A stretch of 64,000 bases of DNA from Clostridium amylolyticum (GTDB lineage: Bacteria; Bacillota; Clostridia; Clostridiales; Clostridiaceae), in NCBI RefSeq assembly GCF_900142075.1, contig NZ_FQZO01000004.1, forward strand, positions 248,001 to 312,000, given 5' to 3'. The notes below the pieces were generated by a model. That model ran no database searches. It was not told the DNA's origin and was given only the letters and a program-made list of their open reading frames with translations. The translations under genes were made by a program, and so were the position numbers. Position 1 is the stretch's first letter, and each line of letters begins with the position of its first letter. Below are positions 50,533-60,210 of this stretch, in pieces.

Positions 50533-51420
50533 ATGAAGAAATATTTATGGTTTATTTCTTTGACTTTCTTAAGTTTATTAATTTTAATACTTATATATAC
50601 AGTGTACAATTCAAACTCCTCTAAAATCTTAACTTCTTTTGCCACTACTAGAAAAGAGAAATCTTCAAAGTCTAAACATATTAAATTCCTAAGTTCCACC
50701 AATAATTCCATAAGTTTTATAGATTATGGTCCTTATGCTGCTCACAGAGGTGAGGTGTCAAAACTTCCTGAAAATTCTTTAGAAGCCTTTAGAAGCTCTA
50801 AAAAAATGGGCTTTAAGGTAGTTGAGACAGATCTGCGTTTAACCAAAGATAAAAAATGGATACTAATGCATGATTACACTTTGGATAGAACTACCACAGG
50901 AAAAGGTGTGTTAAGTACTTTAAAGCTTCAAGATATAAGAAAGATTAAACTTAAAAGCAATTCAACTCAAGCCTACAGAATTCCAACTTTAGAGGAATTC
51001 TTGAAACTCTGTAGTGAAGAAAAGCTAATTCCTATACTAGACGTAAAATTAGGACCTGATGAAATCTCTGAACAGGACTATAAGGCTATTATATCTAATT
51101 TAACTAAATATAATATTCTTAATAAAAGTATAATATGTTCCAATCATAGAGATGTACTTGCCTATGTAAGAAGCCTAGATTCGGAAACACCTCTTGCTGT
51201 GATGATGGATATAAATGAGGAAAGTCTTAATTTTGTTAAGGAATTAGGCAATGCTTTTATTTACTATAACTATAAGAGCATAACTCCTGAAAAGATAGCG
51301 CTTATGAAAAAGAATAATATTAAGTATGCTGTGTGGACAGTGGACAACCTCGAAGATGCCAAATACTTCAAAGAACAAGGTTCTATGTTTATTGTGACAG
51401 ACGAACTGGGACCGAATTGA
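50533..51420 (+). CDS. Glycerophosphodiester phosphodiesterase, membrane-anchored or exported
   Basis: Hydrolyses glycerophosphodiesters to glycerol-3-phosphate and an alcohol. The 295-residue protein has an N-terminal hydrophobic segment (about 3-24) followed by a Ser/Lys-rich linker, then the GDPD barrel: AAHRGEVSKLPENSLEAF (metal and catalytic His), VVETDLRLTKDKKWILMHDYTLDRTTTGKG (metal Glu/Asp and catalytic His), IPILDVKLG and the C-terminal YAVWTVDN. ATG at 50533 chosen because GGGGTGTG lies ahead; the ATG at 50521 has nothing. Flanked by repeats A2 and A3. Confidence 0.9.
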   Translation: MKKYLWFISLTFLSLLILILIYTVYNSNSSKILTSFATTRKEKSSKSKHIKFLSSTNNSISFIDYGPYAAHRGEVSKLPENSLEAFRSSKKMGFKVVETDLRLTKDKKWILMHDYTLDRTTTGKGVLSTLKLQDIRKIKLKSNSTQAYRIPTLEEFLKLCSEEKLIPILDVKLGPDEISEQDYKAIISNLTKYNILNKSIICSNHRDVLAYVRSLDSETPLAVMMDINEESLNFVKELGNAFIYYNYKSITPEKIALMKKNNIKYAVWTVDNLEDAKYFKEQGSMFIVTDELGPN

Positions 51421-51428
51421 AATTCGGT

Positions 51429-51596
51429 AATTGAGAATTTAAAATTTAGAATGTAGGAAGAAACTCACAGATTTTCTAATAATATAAGGTGAAATCTCCT
51501 AAAGGATTTCATCTTTTCCATATATTGTAGTTTTTCTGATGCTTTTTCAGAAAAACCTCCCCTTCATTTTAAATTCTCAATTCTAAATTTTAAATT
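51429..51596. repeat. Palindromic MITE-like element, copy A3
   Basis: 168-bp element with the same ends and internal hairpins as A2: GAAACTCACAGATTTTCT, a central GATGAAAT/ATTTCATC-type stem around TCTCCTAAAGGA, and GTTTTTCTGATGCTTTTTCA (then GAAAAAC). It begins 9 bases after the glycerophosphodiesterase stop and may serve as its transcription end. Confidence 0.8.
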
Positions 51597-51624
51597 ATTT
51601 TCTCCCCCTGTCACCATCTCTAAA

Positions 51625-53751
51625 TTACTTCGTCTCCTGTTTTAGTATAACTGCTTTTATTGCCCTGTATTCAATATCCTCGGGAAGCATTTCTTTTATA
51701 GGCTTGAGCTTTTCAGCTCCTATTTCCTTTATAACCTTTAATATTTCTTCTTCTCTTCCTTCTGGAATGAACTCGTCTAAATCTATGTCCATGCCCTCTG
51801 AAGCACATTGAAATATGTGGTTTTCAATGGTAAGTGGTGTTAACTCTCTTTCCTTGGCAATTTCATTTAGTGAAAGCCCTTGTTTATATAGATCATAGGT
51901 TATTTGCTGAGTTTTCACCTTAGTTTTTTCTATTATAATATTATCTTTAAGTTCTGGTAATTCCTGTGAAATTATATTGTTTTCTTTCATATAGTTTTCA
52001 ATAACCTGAATAAATCTATCTCCATATCTTTCGTACTTCCTATCTCCCACACCTTTAATATTTAAGAACTTTTCTCTACTATTTGGCATTCTTAAGGCAA
52101 GTTCTTTTAAAGTGGCATCAGGGAAAATGATATATGGAGGTACTTTAAGTTCTTCAGAAATATTCTTTCTTAAAGCTTTCAAATCAGCTAATAGTGCATT
52201 ATCTTCCTGTTTAACTTCTACTACTCTTCTCATGGCTAGAATTACAGGTTCTTTTCCTTTTAAAGCATTAGCTGCCCTAGGAGTTAGCTTAAGCACAGGG
52301 TATTCACCGTTAGTAACAAAAATATACCCGTCGGCAATAAGCTTATTCATAAGTTCCTCTATATATTTTCTGTCATATTCCTGCATCAAACCATAAGTAG
52401 AAATCTTATCTAGGGAAAATTTAAGAATTCTTTGATTCCTTGAGCCCTTTAAAATATCTACTATAGTATTAATGCCATATCTTTCTCTTACCCTATAAAT
52501 ACTAGAGAAAATCATTTGAGCTTCTAAAGTTGTATCTATCTTCTCGGTTTCATCATTGCATATGCTGCAATTACCACAGTAATCCTGTGTATAATCTTCA
52601 CCAAAATAGTTTAATATATATTTTCTGAGACACTGTGAAGTATAAGAGTAGTCTACCATAGTCCTTAAATTAGTATATTCTTTGTCTTTTTTTTCAGGCG
52701 ATAAGGTAGTGGTTTCAATTAAATATCTTTGAGTTTGCACATCCCCTGAATTATATAAAAGTATACATTCAGAAGGCTCACCATCTCTTCCAGCACGCCC
52801 AGCCTCTTGATAGTAGGCTTCAAGATTTTTAGGCATGTTATAGTGAATTACATATCTTATGTTAGATTTATCTATGCCCATACCAAAGGCATTGGTAGCC
52901 ACCATTATATGAAGATTATCAAACATAAATTCTTCCTGCATAGTCCTTCTCATTTCTTCTTTAAGACCAGCATGATATAAGCCAACCTTATATTTATCCT
53001 TAAGCAAGGTATAAAGATGCTCCGTTTCTCTTCTGGTAGCTGCAAATATAATTCCGCTTTCTTCTGGTCTATCCTTCAGATACTCTTTAATAAAGTTATC
53101 TTTATTTTCTCCTTTAAACACTTTAAAGGTTAAGTTTTCTCTGTTAAACCCTGTAAAATGCACCTTTGGATTATTAAGTCCCAAAAGATTTATTATATCC
53201 TCTTTAACCTCGGGGGTAGCTGTAGCTGTACAAGCCAGAATTCTTGGTCTGTTTTCTAATAGGTTAATAAAACTTCTTATTTTCCTATAGCTAGGTCTAA
53301 AATCATGTCCCCATTTAGATACGCAATGGGCCTCATCTATGGCTATAAAAGAAATATCCATACACATAAGCTCATGAGCAAACTTTTCAGACTCCAATCT
53401 TTCTGGAGCCACGTATAACATCTTACATTCTCCGTTATAAACCTTCAGCAAATTCTCATCAATCTGTTTTTCTGTAAGGCTGCTGTTAATATATACAGCA
53501 TTGATACCCATTTCATTTAAGGAGTCTATTTGATCCTTCATTAAAGATATCAAAGGTGATATAACTACGGTAAGACCTGGAAGCATCATAGCAGGAATCT
53601 GATAAATAAGAGACTTTCCTCCCCCTGTAGGCATTATTACAAAGGTGTCCTTACCTTCCATTAAATTTTCAATGGCTTCCTTTTGACCTTTTCTAAAACT
53701 ATCATACCCAAAATATTTTTTTAAAATAGTTAAAGCTTTATCCATCCACAT
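51625..53751 (-). CDS. recQ: ATP-dependent DNA helicase RecQ
   Basis: 3'-5' DNA helicase of 708 residues. Helicase motifs: FRKGQKEAI, Walker A MPTGGGKS, DEAH box AIDEAHCVSKWGHDFRPSY, ACTATATPEV, TRRETEHLY, GMGIDKSNIRYVIHYNMPK, QEAGRAGRDGEP. The zinc module has CLRKYILNYFGEDYTQDYCG and NCSICND. RQC follows, then an HRDC domain (about 510-590) and a C-terminal helix-turn-helix-like tail (about 600-700), longer than E. coli RecQ. ATG at 53751 gives a 7-base spacing to AGGAG; the reading from 53778 does not. Confidence 0.96.
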   Translation of the reverse strand: MWMDKALTILKKYFGYDSFRKGQKEAIENLMEGKDTFVIMPTGGGKSLIYQIPAMMLPGLTVVISPLISLMKDQIDSLNEMGINAVYINSSLTEKQIDENLLKVYNGECKMLYVAPERLESEKFAHELMCMDISFIAIDEAHCVSKWGHDFRPSYRKIRSFINLLENRPRILACTATATPEVKEDIINLLGLNNPKVHFTGFNRENLTFKVFKGENKDNFIKEYLKDRPEESGIIFAATRRETEHLYTLLKDKYKVGLYHAGLKEEMRRTMQEEFMFDNLHIMVATNAFGMGIDKSNIRYVIHYNMPKNLEAYYQEAGRAGRDGEPSECILLYNSGDVQTQRYLIETTTLSPEKKDKEYTNLRTMVDYSYTSQCLRKYILNYFGEDYTQDYCGNCSICNDETEKIDTTLEAQMIFSSIYRVRERYGINTIVDILKGSRNQRILKFSLDKISTYGLMQEYDRKYIEELMNKLIADGYIFVTNGEYPVLKLTPRAANALKGKEPVILAMRRVVEVKQEDNALLADLKALRKNISEELKVPPYIIFPDATLKELALRMPNSREKFLNIKGVGDRKYERYGDRFIQVIENYMKENNIISQELPELKDNIIIEKTKVKTQQITYDLYKQGLSLNEIAKERELTPLTIENHIFQCASEGMDIDLDEFIPEGREEEILKVIKEIGAEKLKPIKEMLPEDIEYRAIKAVILKQETK

Positions 53752-53867
53752 TTTCATTCTCCTAATAAAAAATTTCAAATACTATATTTTTAATTTTACC
53801 CAAAAACAAAAAACACAAACAAATGTTCTTACATTTTTATTATATTATAACATATTATAATAAATTA

Positions 53868-53895
53868 AAGGGCCTACCCGCAAGGATAGACCCTT
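53868..53895 (-). terminator. Terminator of the ROK-regulated operon
   Basis: Hairpin 53868-53879 with 53884-53895, stable on the minus strand through two G-U pairs (AAGGGTCTATCC/GGGTAGGCCCTT), followed by TAATTTATT. It lies 38 bases after the SIS gene. Confidence 0.75.
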
Positions 53896-53932
53896 CTTAA
53901 ATTTACTTACTTAAATAATTTCTCTTCACTTT

Positions 53933-54658
53933 TTAGTAATATTTATCAAATAGTGAATTATTATATTCATCTGCATTATCTGTATTGGAACTCTTAAAAA
54001 TTGGAGGGTTAAATCCCTTATTTACCATCATGTCTATGGAGGATGTAATTAAGGTTTGTGCTATTGCTGTACCTGTTATATCCGAGGTAGGTCCAGTGAT
54101 AGTTTCCATATCTCCAACCTTATAGGCGGCATCTCCAAATTCTGCACAATTATCTATAATAACATCTGCCACTTCAAAGAGTCTTAATCCACTTTCGTGC
54201 CTAGATGTTACCTTAGAACTATGTTTCATGGAGGTGATGGCAATAACCTTACATCCTATTTTTTTAGCTTCTATAGCCATTTCTACTGGTACTATATTCC
54301 TTCCAGAGTTAGATATTATCATTATGACATCTTTACCAGAAACCTTGTGAAGCTTTAATATAGCGCTGGAATAACCTGCTAATCTCTCTAGGTGTGTGCT
54401 CTTATTAGGAGTTTCATGGAGCATAAGTTCTGGTTCTAATATAGCTTTTACTAAAGCTAATCCTCCAGCTCTTAAATAAATTTCTTCAGCCACTATATGT
54501 GAATGTCCGGAACCGAAAACAAAAAATTTTCCTCCATTCATACATGCCTCTGCAATATATCCTGCTGCTTCACTTATATTATTAAGCTGAGTATTTTTAA
54601 CATCTTGGAGTTTTTCTATAACAAATTCTAAATATTTTTCAGAAACAAGCATGTCCAT
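53933..54658 (-). CDS. SIS-domain phosphosugar-binding protein (UPF0309-like)
   Basis: A 241-residue SIS-fold protein of the type that isomerises or cleaves phosphosugars. Motifs: FFVFGSGHSHIVAEEIYLRAGG, VIMIISNSGRNIVPVEMAIEAKKIGCKVIAITS with the phosphate-binding serines, and a C-terminal GPTSDITGTAIAQTLI. Resembles the UPF0309 proteins and, more remotely, MurQ-type etherases. Last gene of the catabolic cluster, 17 bases after the oxidoreductase gene. Confidence 0.88.
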   Translation of the reverse strand: MDMLVSEKYLEFVIEKLQDVKNTQLNNISEAAGYIAEACMNGGKFFVFGSGHSHIVAEEIYLRAGGLALVKAILEPELMLHETPNKSTHLERLAGYSSAILKLHKVSGKDVIMIISNSGRNIVPVEMAIEAKKIGCKVIAITSMKHSSKVTSRHESGLRLFEVADVIIDNCAEFGDAAYKVGDMETITGPTSDITGTAIAQTLITSSIDMMVNKGFNPPIFKSSNTDNADEYNNSLFDKYY

Positions 54659-54675
54659 ATCTCCTTTTTAATATA

Positions 54676-56043
54676 CTACTTTTTAAATGGGGTAAGATAT
54701 GCCCCTTGTTGTAATAATATTTTTCTAAGCTCTTTCACATCTATATCTTTAGCTGCTTTATGAGAACTTGAAGCTAAAGCCGCTGCAGCTCCGGCAGCAT
54801 GTCCTAATGCCATGGCTATAGGACTAACTCTTAAAGAACTAGCTGCTTCATGTTCTGCACTGACACATCTACCTGTGGTTATCAGGTTATCCACTTCATT
54901 ATTTACCATAATTCTATAAGGGATAGAATAATAAGTGCCAGCCTTTAAAAATTTGTCATCATTAGATCCACCATCTGGAGAATGTATATCGAAAGGATAA
55001 CCTCCCATGGCTATGGCATCATTAAACATAACATTATCCATCATTTCCTCAGCGGTTAAAGTGTACACACCCTTTATTCTTCTAGTTTCTCTAACACCTA
55101 TCTGAGGACCAGTACTTACAAGATAACACTTCTCAAAGCCAGGAATATATTTTTTCAAGAAATTGACTGATTGTCTAACCTGCTCCCTCCCTTGAATCTC
55201 TCCCTGGGTAAGCTCATAGCTGTCTGTTGCGTTAAGCTTTAATATCCTAGACATATTAAGTATAACTTCTCCAGGATTATTATTCTCAAAGAACAGCACC
55301 GTTTCTCTTGGATAGGTTAAGTCCCCATTTTCTTTTGCTTCTTTTAATTTACTATAAAATCCTGAAACTGATAGCTTTGGTGTTTCATCAAAGGAGCTCC
55401 AATCCTTTGTAAAAAAATCTTCAGGATTATCTTTCATATACTTTCTTACTTTATTAATATCCACATTTCCTATTCTTGCCTTCATGGTCATGGGTTGAGC
55501 AAGTCCATCTAGCTTTCTTCCATATTCATAAGGTACTCCAGCTTTTACAGAAAGATCCGCATCTCCAGTGGCATCTACAAAAGTTTCTGCCTGCAATTCA
55601 ATAAGTCCTGATTTTGTCCAGAATTGAACTGATTTTAACTTATGATCTTGTACTTTACAATCTGTAAAAAAGCTATGATAGAGCATTTCTCCCCCAGCCT
55701 CTATGTGCTTATGTTCAATTACATACTTCATAGCTTCCGCATCAAAAGGAGTTAAAGAAGAAGCATAGCCAATAGTATCTTTTATATGTCCAGGGCTTCC
55801 CCCCATTTCCTTTAAAGTTTGTATCAGTTCATCTGGAATCCCTTTTACCACCTGGGTATCCCCAGCATGAAAGGTCATCATGGGACCTACTCCTGCCATG
55901 GTAAGCATACCACCCATAAAACCATATCTCTCTACCACTAAGGTCTTAGCTCCTGCTCTCGCTGAAGCTATAGCAGCAATGGAACCTGCTACTCCTCCGC
56001 CTATCACTATTACATCATATTTTTCTTTTAACAAAAATATCAT
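54676..56043 (-). CDS. FAD-dependent oxidoreductase
   Basis: A 455-residue flavoprotein. N-terminal dinucleotide-binding motif YDVIVIGGGVAGSIAAIASARAGAKTLVVER, ATG motif VDATGDADLSVKAGV, and C-terminal flavin segment NLITTGRCVSAEHEAASSLRVSPIAMALGHAAGAAAAL. Belongs to the FAD-oxidoreductase (PF12831-like) class common in sugar and xenobiotic catabolic operons. The ATG overlaps the previous stop by 4 bases, but GGAGG is only 1-2 bases before it; a TTG at 56034 has better spacing and may be the true start. Confidence 0.88.
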   Translation of the reverse strand: MIFLLKEKYDVIVIGGGVAGSIAAIASARAGAKTLVVERYGFMGGMLTMAGVGPMMTFHAGDTQVVKGIPDELIQTLKEMGGSPGHIKDTIGYASSLTPFDAEAMKYVIEHKHIEAGGEMLYHSFFTDCKVQDHKLKSVQFWTKSGLIELQAETFVDATGDADLSVKAGVPYEYGRKLDGLAQPMTMKARIGNVDINKVRKYMKDNPEDFFTKDWSSFDETPKLSVSGFYSKLKEAKENGDLTYPRETVLFFENNNPGEVILNMSRILKLNATDSYELTQGEIQGREQVRQSVNFLKKYIPGFEKCYLVSTGPQIGVRETRRIKGVYTLTAEEMMDNVMFNDAIAMGGYPFDIHSPDGGSNDDKFLKAGTYYSIPYRIMVNNEVDNLITTGRCVSAEHEAASSLRVSPIAMALGHAAGAAAALASSSHKAAKDIDVKELRKILLQQGAYLTPFKK

Positions 56044-56567
56044 TCCTCCATTTTAAATGAATGTTTAACGAAACTGTGAGCCCCTATCTCTGAAAGTGCT
56101 TTAACTCCTGACTTCCAATTAAAACCGGCTATTTTAAAAATAGTAACCTTATATATATTAGAAAGAAGTCCAATTTTTTCACATTCTAAATAATGAAAAA
56201 ATTCATGTGCTATGAACAACTCTTTACATTCTTCATAGGTTTTGTTCAAGGCTACCGCCCAAGCTTCTACAGCCTTTTTATATATTAATATCTCTTTTTT
56301 CCCACTATAAAACTCGCTATAAAAAACAACATCTCCAATAATTAACTCTTTATCTTCTTCTATTATTTTTAACCCATGTTCTCTGGCTATATGATGAAAG
56401 CTTTTATCAGGATACATTTTTTTAATTCTTATAGCCCAGTCTTTACCAATGGATGCCGCTGATTTAATTATTGATGATAAATCTTTGGAAGGAACTTTAT
56501 CGAAGTATCTATCTCTTTTAAGTTCAAAGAGGGCCAGCTCTTCCATTGGTAAAAACAAGTGATCCAT
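56040..56567 (-). CDS. Small HExxH metalloprotein (ImmA/IrrE-peptidase-like), unrecognised family
   Basis: A 175-residue soluble protein with a zincin motif ELFIAHEFFHYLECEKIG in its C-terminal half (about 122-130), and an N-terminal helical half with KDWAIRIKKMYPDKSFHHIA and REHGLKIIEED of the kind found in IrrE/ImmA peptidases. No helix-turn-helix domain. Position inside a catabolic operon, with 6 bases to the hydantoinase gene and a 4-base overlap with the oxidoreductase, suggests it acts on the pathway substrate (for example amide hydrolysis) instead of on a repressor; this is inference. Confidence 0.65.
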   Translation of the reverse strand: MDHLFLPMEELALFELKRDRYFDKVPSKDLSSIIKSAASIGKDWAIRIKKMYPDKSFHHIAREHGLKIIEEDKELIIGDVVFYSEFYSGKKEILIYKKAVEAWAVALNKTYEECKELFIAHEFFHYLECEKIGLLSNIYKVTIFKIAGFNWKSGVKALSEIGAHSFVKHSFKMEE

Positions 56568-56573
56568 TTTAAA

Positions 56574-58718
56574 TCATCCTTCCATTCTTTTTGAAACCAC
56601 TAAAATTATAGGCTCATGGCTACTGAGCCCATTGATTTCCACCTTTGCTAAGGATACAATCTGATCTACGCTTTGAAGTCCTGAAAGGTCAATAAGTCTC
56701 TTTCCACAAATTATATAAATGTTAGGCATCTCTGTACCGCCATCTCCATACACTACTACTTCTTCCATAAGACTTCTTAGTGAAGCATCAAAATTACCTA
56801 CCGTAGCTTGAAGGCAAAGAGCATTATTTTTTTGAAGTCTAATAACTCCTTCATTGTCTATTATTCTTACAGCTTTGTTTTTCTTTTTAATAAAGCCGAA
56901 GAGTTTTTTGCTTACACATTCATGAGATATAGCATACATATAATCAGTTTCACCTTCAATTTTAAGCTTATCTGAAGTTGTTTCTAAATTATGTGCCACC
57001 ACCTCTAATATTTCTTTTTGTGTAAGTTCTTTTTGCATGAGATCTTTAGCTCTAAACTCCGTAGTTCCTACAGCAATAGCACGGACAATATTTCTCTGGC
57101 TATCTACTTCTACTTGAACTTCCACGGTACCTGGTGCAGCTCCTGCTTTAAGCACTGCTTCTTCGGCTTCTTTTCTAGTTTTTATAATGTCTTCTTCTGT
57201 AGGATTTGGTATAGTTCTTTCCACTACATCTCTTACCATGGCTAAGGCCACCCCTATAGTTGAAATAACCGGTGCATTTTTAGCTAGCTTATGCTTCATA
57301 TCCATATGTTTTCCCAGGGAAGGAACTACTGCAGCACAACCTCCCCCTCCACCTATTAATACGGTGGTACGTGGATCTAAATTATAGTCCTTTATAAGTG
57401 CTTTAACTACTTCTCCGTTCTTATTAGCTGCCATTTCTAAAACTTTTTCTGCCACCTGCTCCACGGTGAGGTTCATATTTTTTGCTAAAGGCTCATAAGC
57501 TTTTTTTGCTGCCTCTACATTTCCATAAGCATAGTCTTCTTCATGAACATATCCAGCTATATTAGCCGCTCCTGCCAAAGTAAGAGAAAATTTCTTTCCA
57601 TTACTGCATTTAATGTATGCATAAGCTGGATCCCCTTCTATAGGTACAATAGTCTCTAAAATCGGATCCACAATATCTTCTGAGGAAGCATACACTTCAT
57701 AGGGTAGACCAGCTATATGAGCACTTCTAGGCCCTACATTGCTAGCCTTTCCATTAGATATTTGAATCATACTTCCCCCGCCAATACCAACAGTTCTAAC
57801 ATCTAAAGAATTTAAATAGGTTTTGTGCCCTCCTATTTCTGCATACTGTATCATAACCTTGCCATCTTTTACTGCAGAAATATCTGTACTAGTTCCACCC
57901 ACCTCTAGAAAAATTCCATCTGTTAGTTTTTCATACATAAGAGCTCCAGCCACACCAGCTGCTGGGCCGGATAATACCGTTAGTATAGGTCTCTTTCTAA
58001 CTTCATCTACGCTCATAACTCCACCGTCACATCTCATTATCATCAATGGAGATTCGATGCCTGCATTTTTAACACTACTGTCAGTCATATTAGCAGTATC
58101 CAGCATCTTTGGAAGAATGCTGGCATTGATCACTGCTGTTCTTGTTCTTATTTTAAGGCCATAAAGCTTGGATATTTCATGAGTAGCTGTACAGGGTACA
58201 TTCATTTCAGCACATTTCTCCTGTACCAAGGATTCATTTTCAGGGTGATCTACACTAAAAGCTTCTGCAGCCACTATGGACTTTGCTGCTGAATTCATTA
58301 AAGCCCTTACTGCTTCTTCACTTTCTTTTTCTCCGTCTTTAAACTGAACATGATAGTTTTCAGTTTTTAAAAATTTTCCTGGAGCAAGCTCTATGTTTCC
58401 CATTTCTGTATCGCTTTTGGTTTTCATACCTTCCATACCTGAACCCATGGACAAAACTCCTACCTTCACCACATCACCTTCTAATAAAGCATTGGTGGCT
58501 TGTGTGGTTCCATGAGCTATGAACGATACATCCTCAGGAGCTATATTAAATTTTTCCATAACTCCTTCCAGTACATCTATAATCCCTTTTGCAACTCCAT
58601 TAACTGCTGAATGAGTGGTAGGCACCTTTAAGGTGCCAATAAGTTCAAAGGTTTCATTATTTATTACCGCAGCGTCTGTAAAAGTACCACCCACATCTAT
58701 TCCTATTCTTACTTTCAT
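56574..58718 (-). CDS. Hydantoinase/oxoprolinase family protein (HyuA-like)
   Basis: ATP-dependent hydrolase family that opens hydantoins, 5-oxoproline or similar lactams. The 714-residue protein starts MKVRIGIDVGGTFTDAAVIN (actin-like phosphate-binding motif), then SFIAHGTTQATNALLEGD, TVLSGPAAGVAGALM, GTSTDISAVKDGK and GIGGGSMIQI. Only the A-type subunit is present; there is no HyuB gene beside it. ATG at 58718 has GGAGAGGT in front. The last about 170 residues differ from HyuA proper, so the substrate is open. Confidence 0.88.
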   Translation of the reverse strand: MKVRIGIDVGGTFTDAAVINNETFELIGTLKVPTTHSAVNGVAKGIIDVLEGVMEKFNIAPEDVSFIAHGTTQATNALLEGDVVKVGVLSMGSGMEGMKTKSDTEMGNIELAPGKFLKTENYHVQFKDGEKESEEAVRALMNSAAKSIVAAEAFSVDHPENESLVQEKCAEMNVPCTATHEISKLYGLKIRTRTAVINASILPKMLDTANMTDSSVKNAGIESPLMIMRCDGGVMSVDEVRKRPILTVLSGPAAGVAGALMYEKLTDGIFLEVGGTSTDISAVKDGKVMIQYAEIGGHKTYLNSLDVRTVGIGGGSMIQISNGKASNVGPRSAHIAGLPYEVYASSEDIVDPILETIVPIEGDPAYAYIKCSNGKKFSLTLAGAANIAGYVHEEDYAYGNVEAAKKAYEPLAKNMNLTVEQVAEKVLEMAANKNGEVVKALIKDYNLDPRTTVLIGGGGGCAAVVPSLGKHMDMKHKLAKNAPVISTIGVALAMVRDVVERTIPNPTEEDIIKTRKEAEEAVLKAGAAPGTVEVQVEVDSQRNIVRAIAVGTTEFRAKDLMQKELTQKEILEVVAHNLETTSDKLKIEGETDYMYAISHECVSKKLFGFIKKKNKAVRIIDNEGVIRLQKNNALCLQATVGNFDASLRSLMEEVVVYGDGGTEMPNIYIICGKRLIDLSGLQSVDQIVSLAKVEINGLSSHEPIILVVSKRMEG

Positions 58719-58812
58719 ATATACCTCTCCTTCATTTGTTTCATCCATTATCTGCTATCTATAAGCCATATCTTTTACATCATTAAATATCTTGCTTATG
58801 GTCTATATTAAG

Positions 58813-60117
58813 CTATATCCAAAGGAATCTTCCTACTATTACCCCAGCGGCAGCAAGTACCCAAACATAAGGGAGAAGTTTTGCCAAAACTTGATTTACA
58901 TCTACTCCAGCATAGTTTGAAAGCCATACGTTATGAGTATTAGTTGGGTCAGCTATAGCTTGTACCCTTTCCACTGCTAAGAATGCACTCATAACTGCTG
59001 CTGCAGGAAGAATATTAAAGCTTACTATAAGGCCTGCAATACCACTACCTAAGCCAAAGAGGTTTAATGGTCCTCTATATAAAGCAAGAGGTGCTAGTAA
59101 ACTAAAGAATAAAATATAACCTATAGCACTGGTAGGTACCACAGCAGTGATAAAAGGCTTCATCTTTTCTGCCACTATGGGGTGCATTAAAGAGTTTAAA
59201 AGCATACCAATACCTATCATTAATATAACCGCTGGAGCAGCATCTGCTACACCGTCAAAGCCTGTTTTAGTTAACAGATTAATTGCTTTATTAAATTTAC
59301 GTTGAGTAGTAATTAAGGCATAAAGTATACCTACTAAGAAAGAAGGAACAATAGGCCATTTAAAAAACATAACTAGTATAATAGGAATAATAGGAGTTAA
59401 TAATGAAATTATAGGTGCTTTTTTATTTTCTAATTTGCTGTCACCACTTTTATTATTTGATGCTGGTGCAGAACAAGCAAATTTAATACCATTTTTCTTA
59501 AATTCTACTATGGCGAATATAAGTCCTGTTAAAGCAGTTAATACCGCTAATATTATGGCAAAATGTTTTATATTTTCTAATGGAACCTTTATTACATTTA
59601 AGTAGAAAGACCAGTTAGAAATATTAAATAAAAGTCCAATTCCCATTCCAAAAAGAAACATACAAACCGCAATCATTGATGATACTCCCACAGAGACCAT
59701 TATTGGTATTACTATGGAACCTATCATGATAACTGCTCCTAGACCTCCAATAGTGGTAAACAGTACAGCTACTGCTGCAGTTAACAATATAGTAATAAGA
59801 AAAGGTCTATCTCCACCTAACTCGGCAGCATACTTTACAATAGTTTCTGCAATGTTAGTTTTATTCATAATTTGACCAAGCCAAGAACCGAATATTACTG
59901 CTACATAAGCACTAGCTAATCTAATGGAACCTGCTTCAAGAACAAATTTTAATATTCCATTATCTCCATCTTTTATAGGATTAACTAGTGGAACTCCTGC
60001 TATTATTGCAACTCCTATAGCCAAAAGAGGTAAAGCTAAAAGGGTAGGCATCTTTCTTGTAATCATTAATATTGAAACCACTAAAAATAATAGTATAATA
60101 AGTATAGGGACTATCAC
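58813..60117 (-). CDS. Gluconate/citrate-type (ion transporter superfamily) permease
   Basis: A 434-residue membrane protein with about eleven to twelve helices and a central hydrophilic loop (about 210-232). Motifs include GGLGAVIMIGSIVIPIM, a re-entrant-type GMGIGLLFNISNWSFYLN, and GPLNLFGLGSGIAGL. This resembles the GntP/CitMHS/DcuC-like ion-transporter superfamily, whose members take up organic acids. GTG start with GGAGC upstream (spacing 9). It presumably imports the substrate of this operon. Confidence 0.75.
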   Translation of the reverse strand: MIVPILIILLFLVVSILMITRKMPTLLALPLLAIGVAIIAGVPLVNPIKDGDNGILKFVLEAGSIRLASAYVAVIFGSWLGQIMNKTNIAETIVKYAAELGGDRPFLITILLTAAVAVLFTTIGGLGAVIMIGSIVIPIMVSVGVSSMIAVCMFLFGMGIGLLFNISNWSFYLNVIKVPLENIKHFAIILAVLTALTGLIFAIVEFKKNGIKFACSAPASNNKSGDSKLENKKAPIISLLTPIIPIILVMFFKWPIVPSFLVGILYALITTQRKFNKAINLLTKTGFDGVADAAPAVILMIGIGMLLNSLMHPIVAEKMKPFITAVVPTSAIGYILFFSLLAPLALYRGPLNLFGLGSGIAGLIVSFNILPAAAVMSAFLAVERVQAIADPTNTHNVWLSNYAGVDVNQVLAKLLPYVWVLAAAGVIVGRFLWI

Positions 60118-60210
60118 TGTTGATCAGCTCCTTAATTTTTTATTTTACGAAAATTTATTTTTATTTTTATTTTATTATCTGATTCCTTAGTGACATAAGG
60201 AATCATTTTT
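60118..60210. other. Short gap between the barrel-protein and permease genes
   Basis: AT-rich. ATTCCTTAGTGACATAAGGAAT (60182-60203) forms an 8-bp hairpin that may be an attenuator or processing site within the operon. Confidence 0.4.

Noticed and set aside
50442..50711. Minus-strand 89-codon reading before the glycerophosphodiesterase
   Set aside because: It lies antisense to the start of the identified gene, has no ribosome-binding site and no recognisable features.
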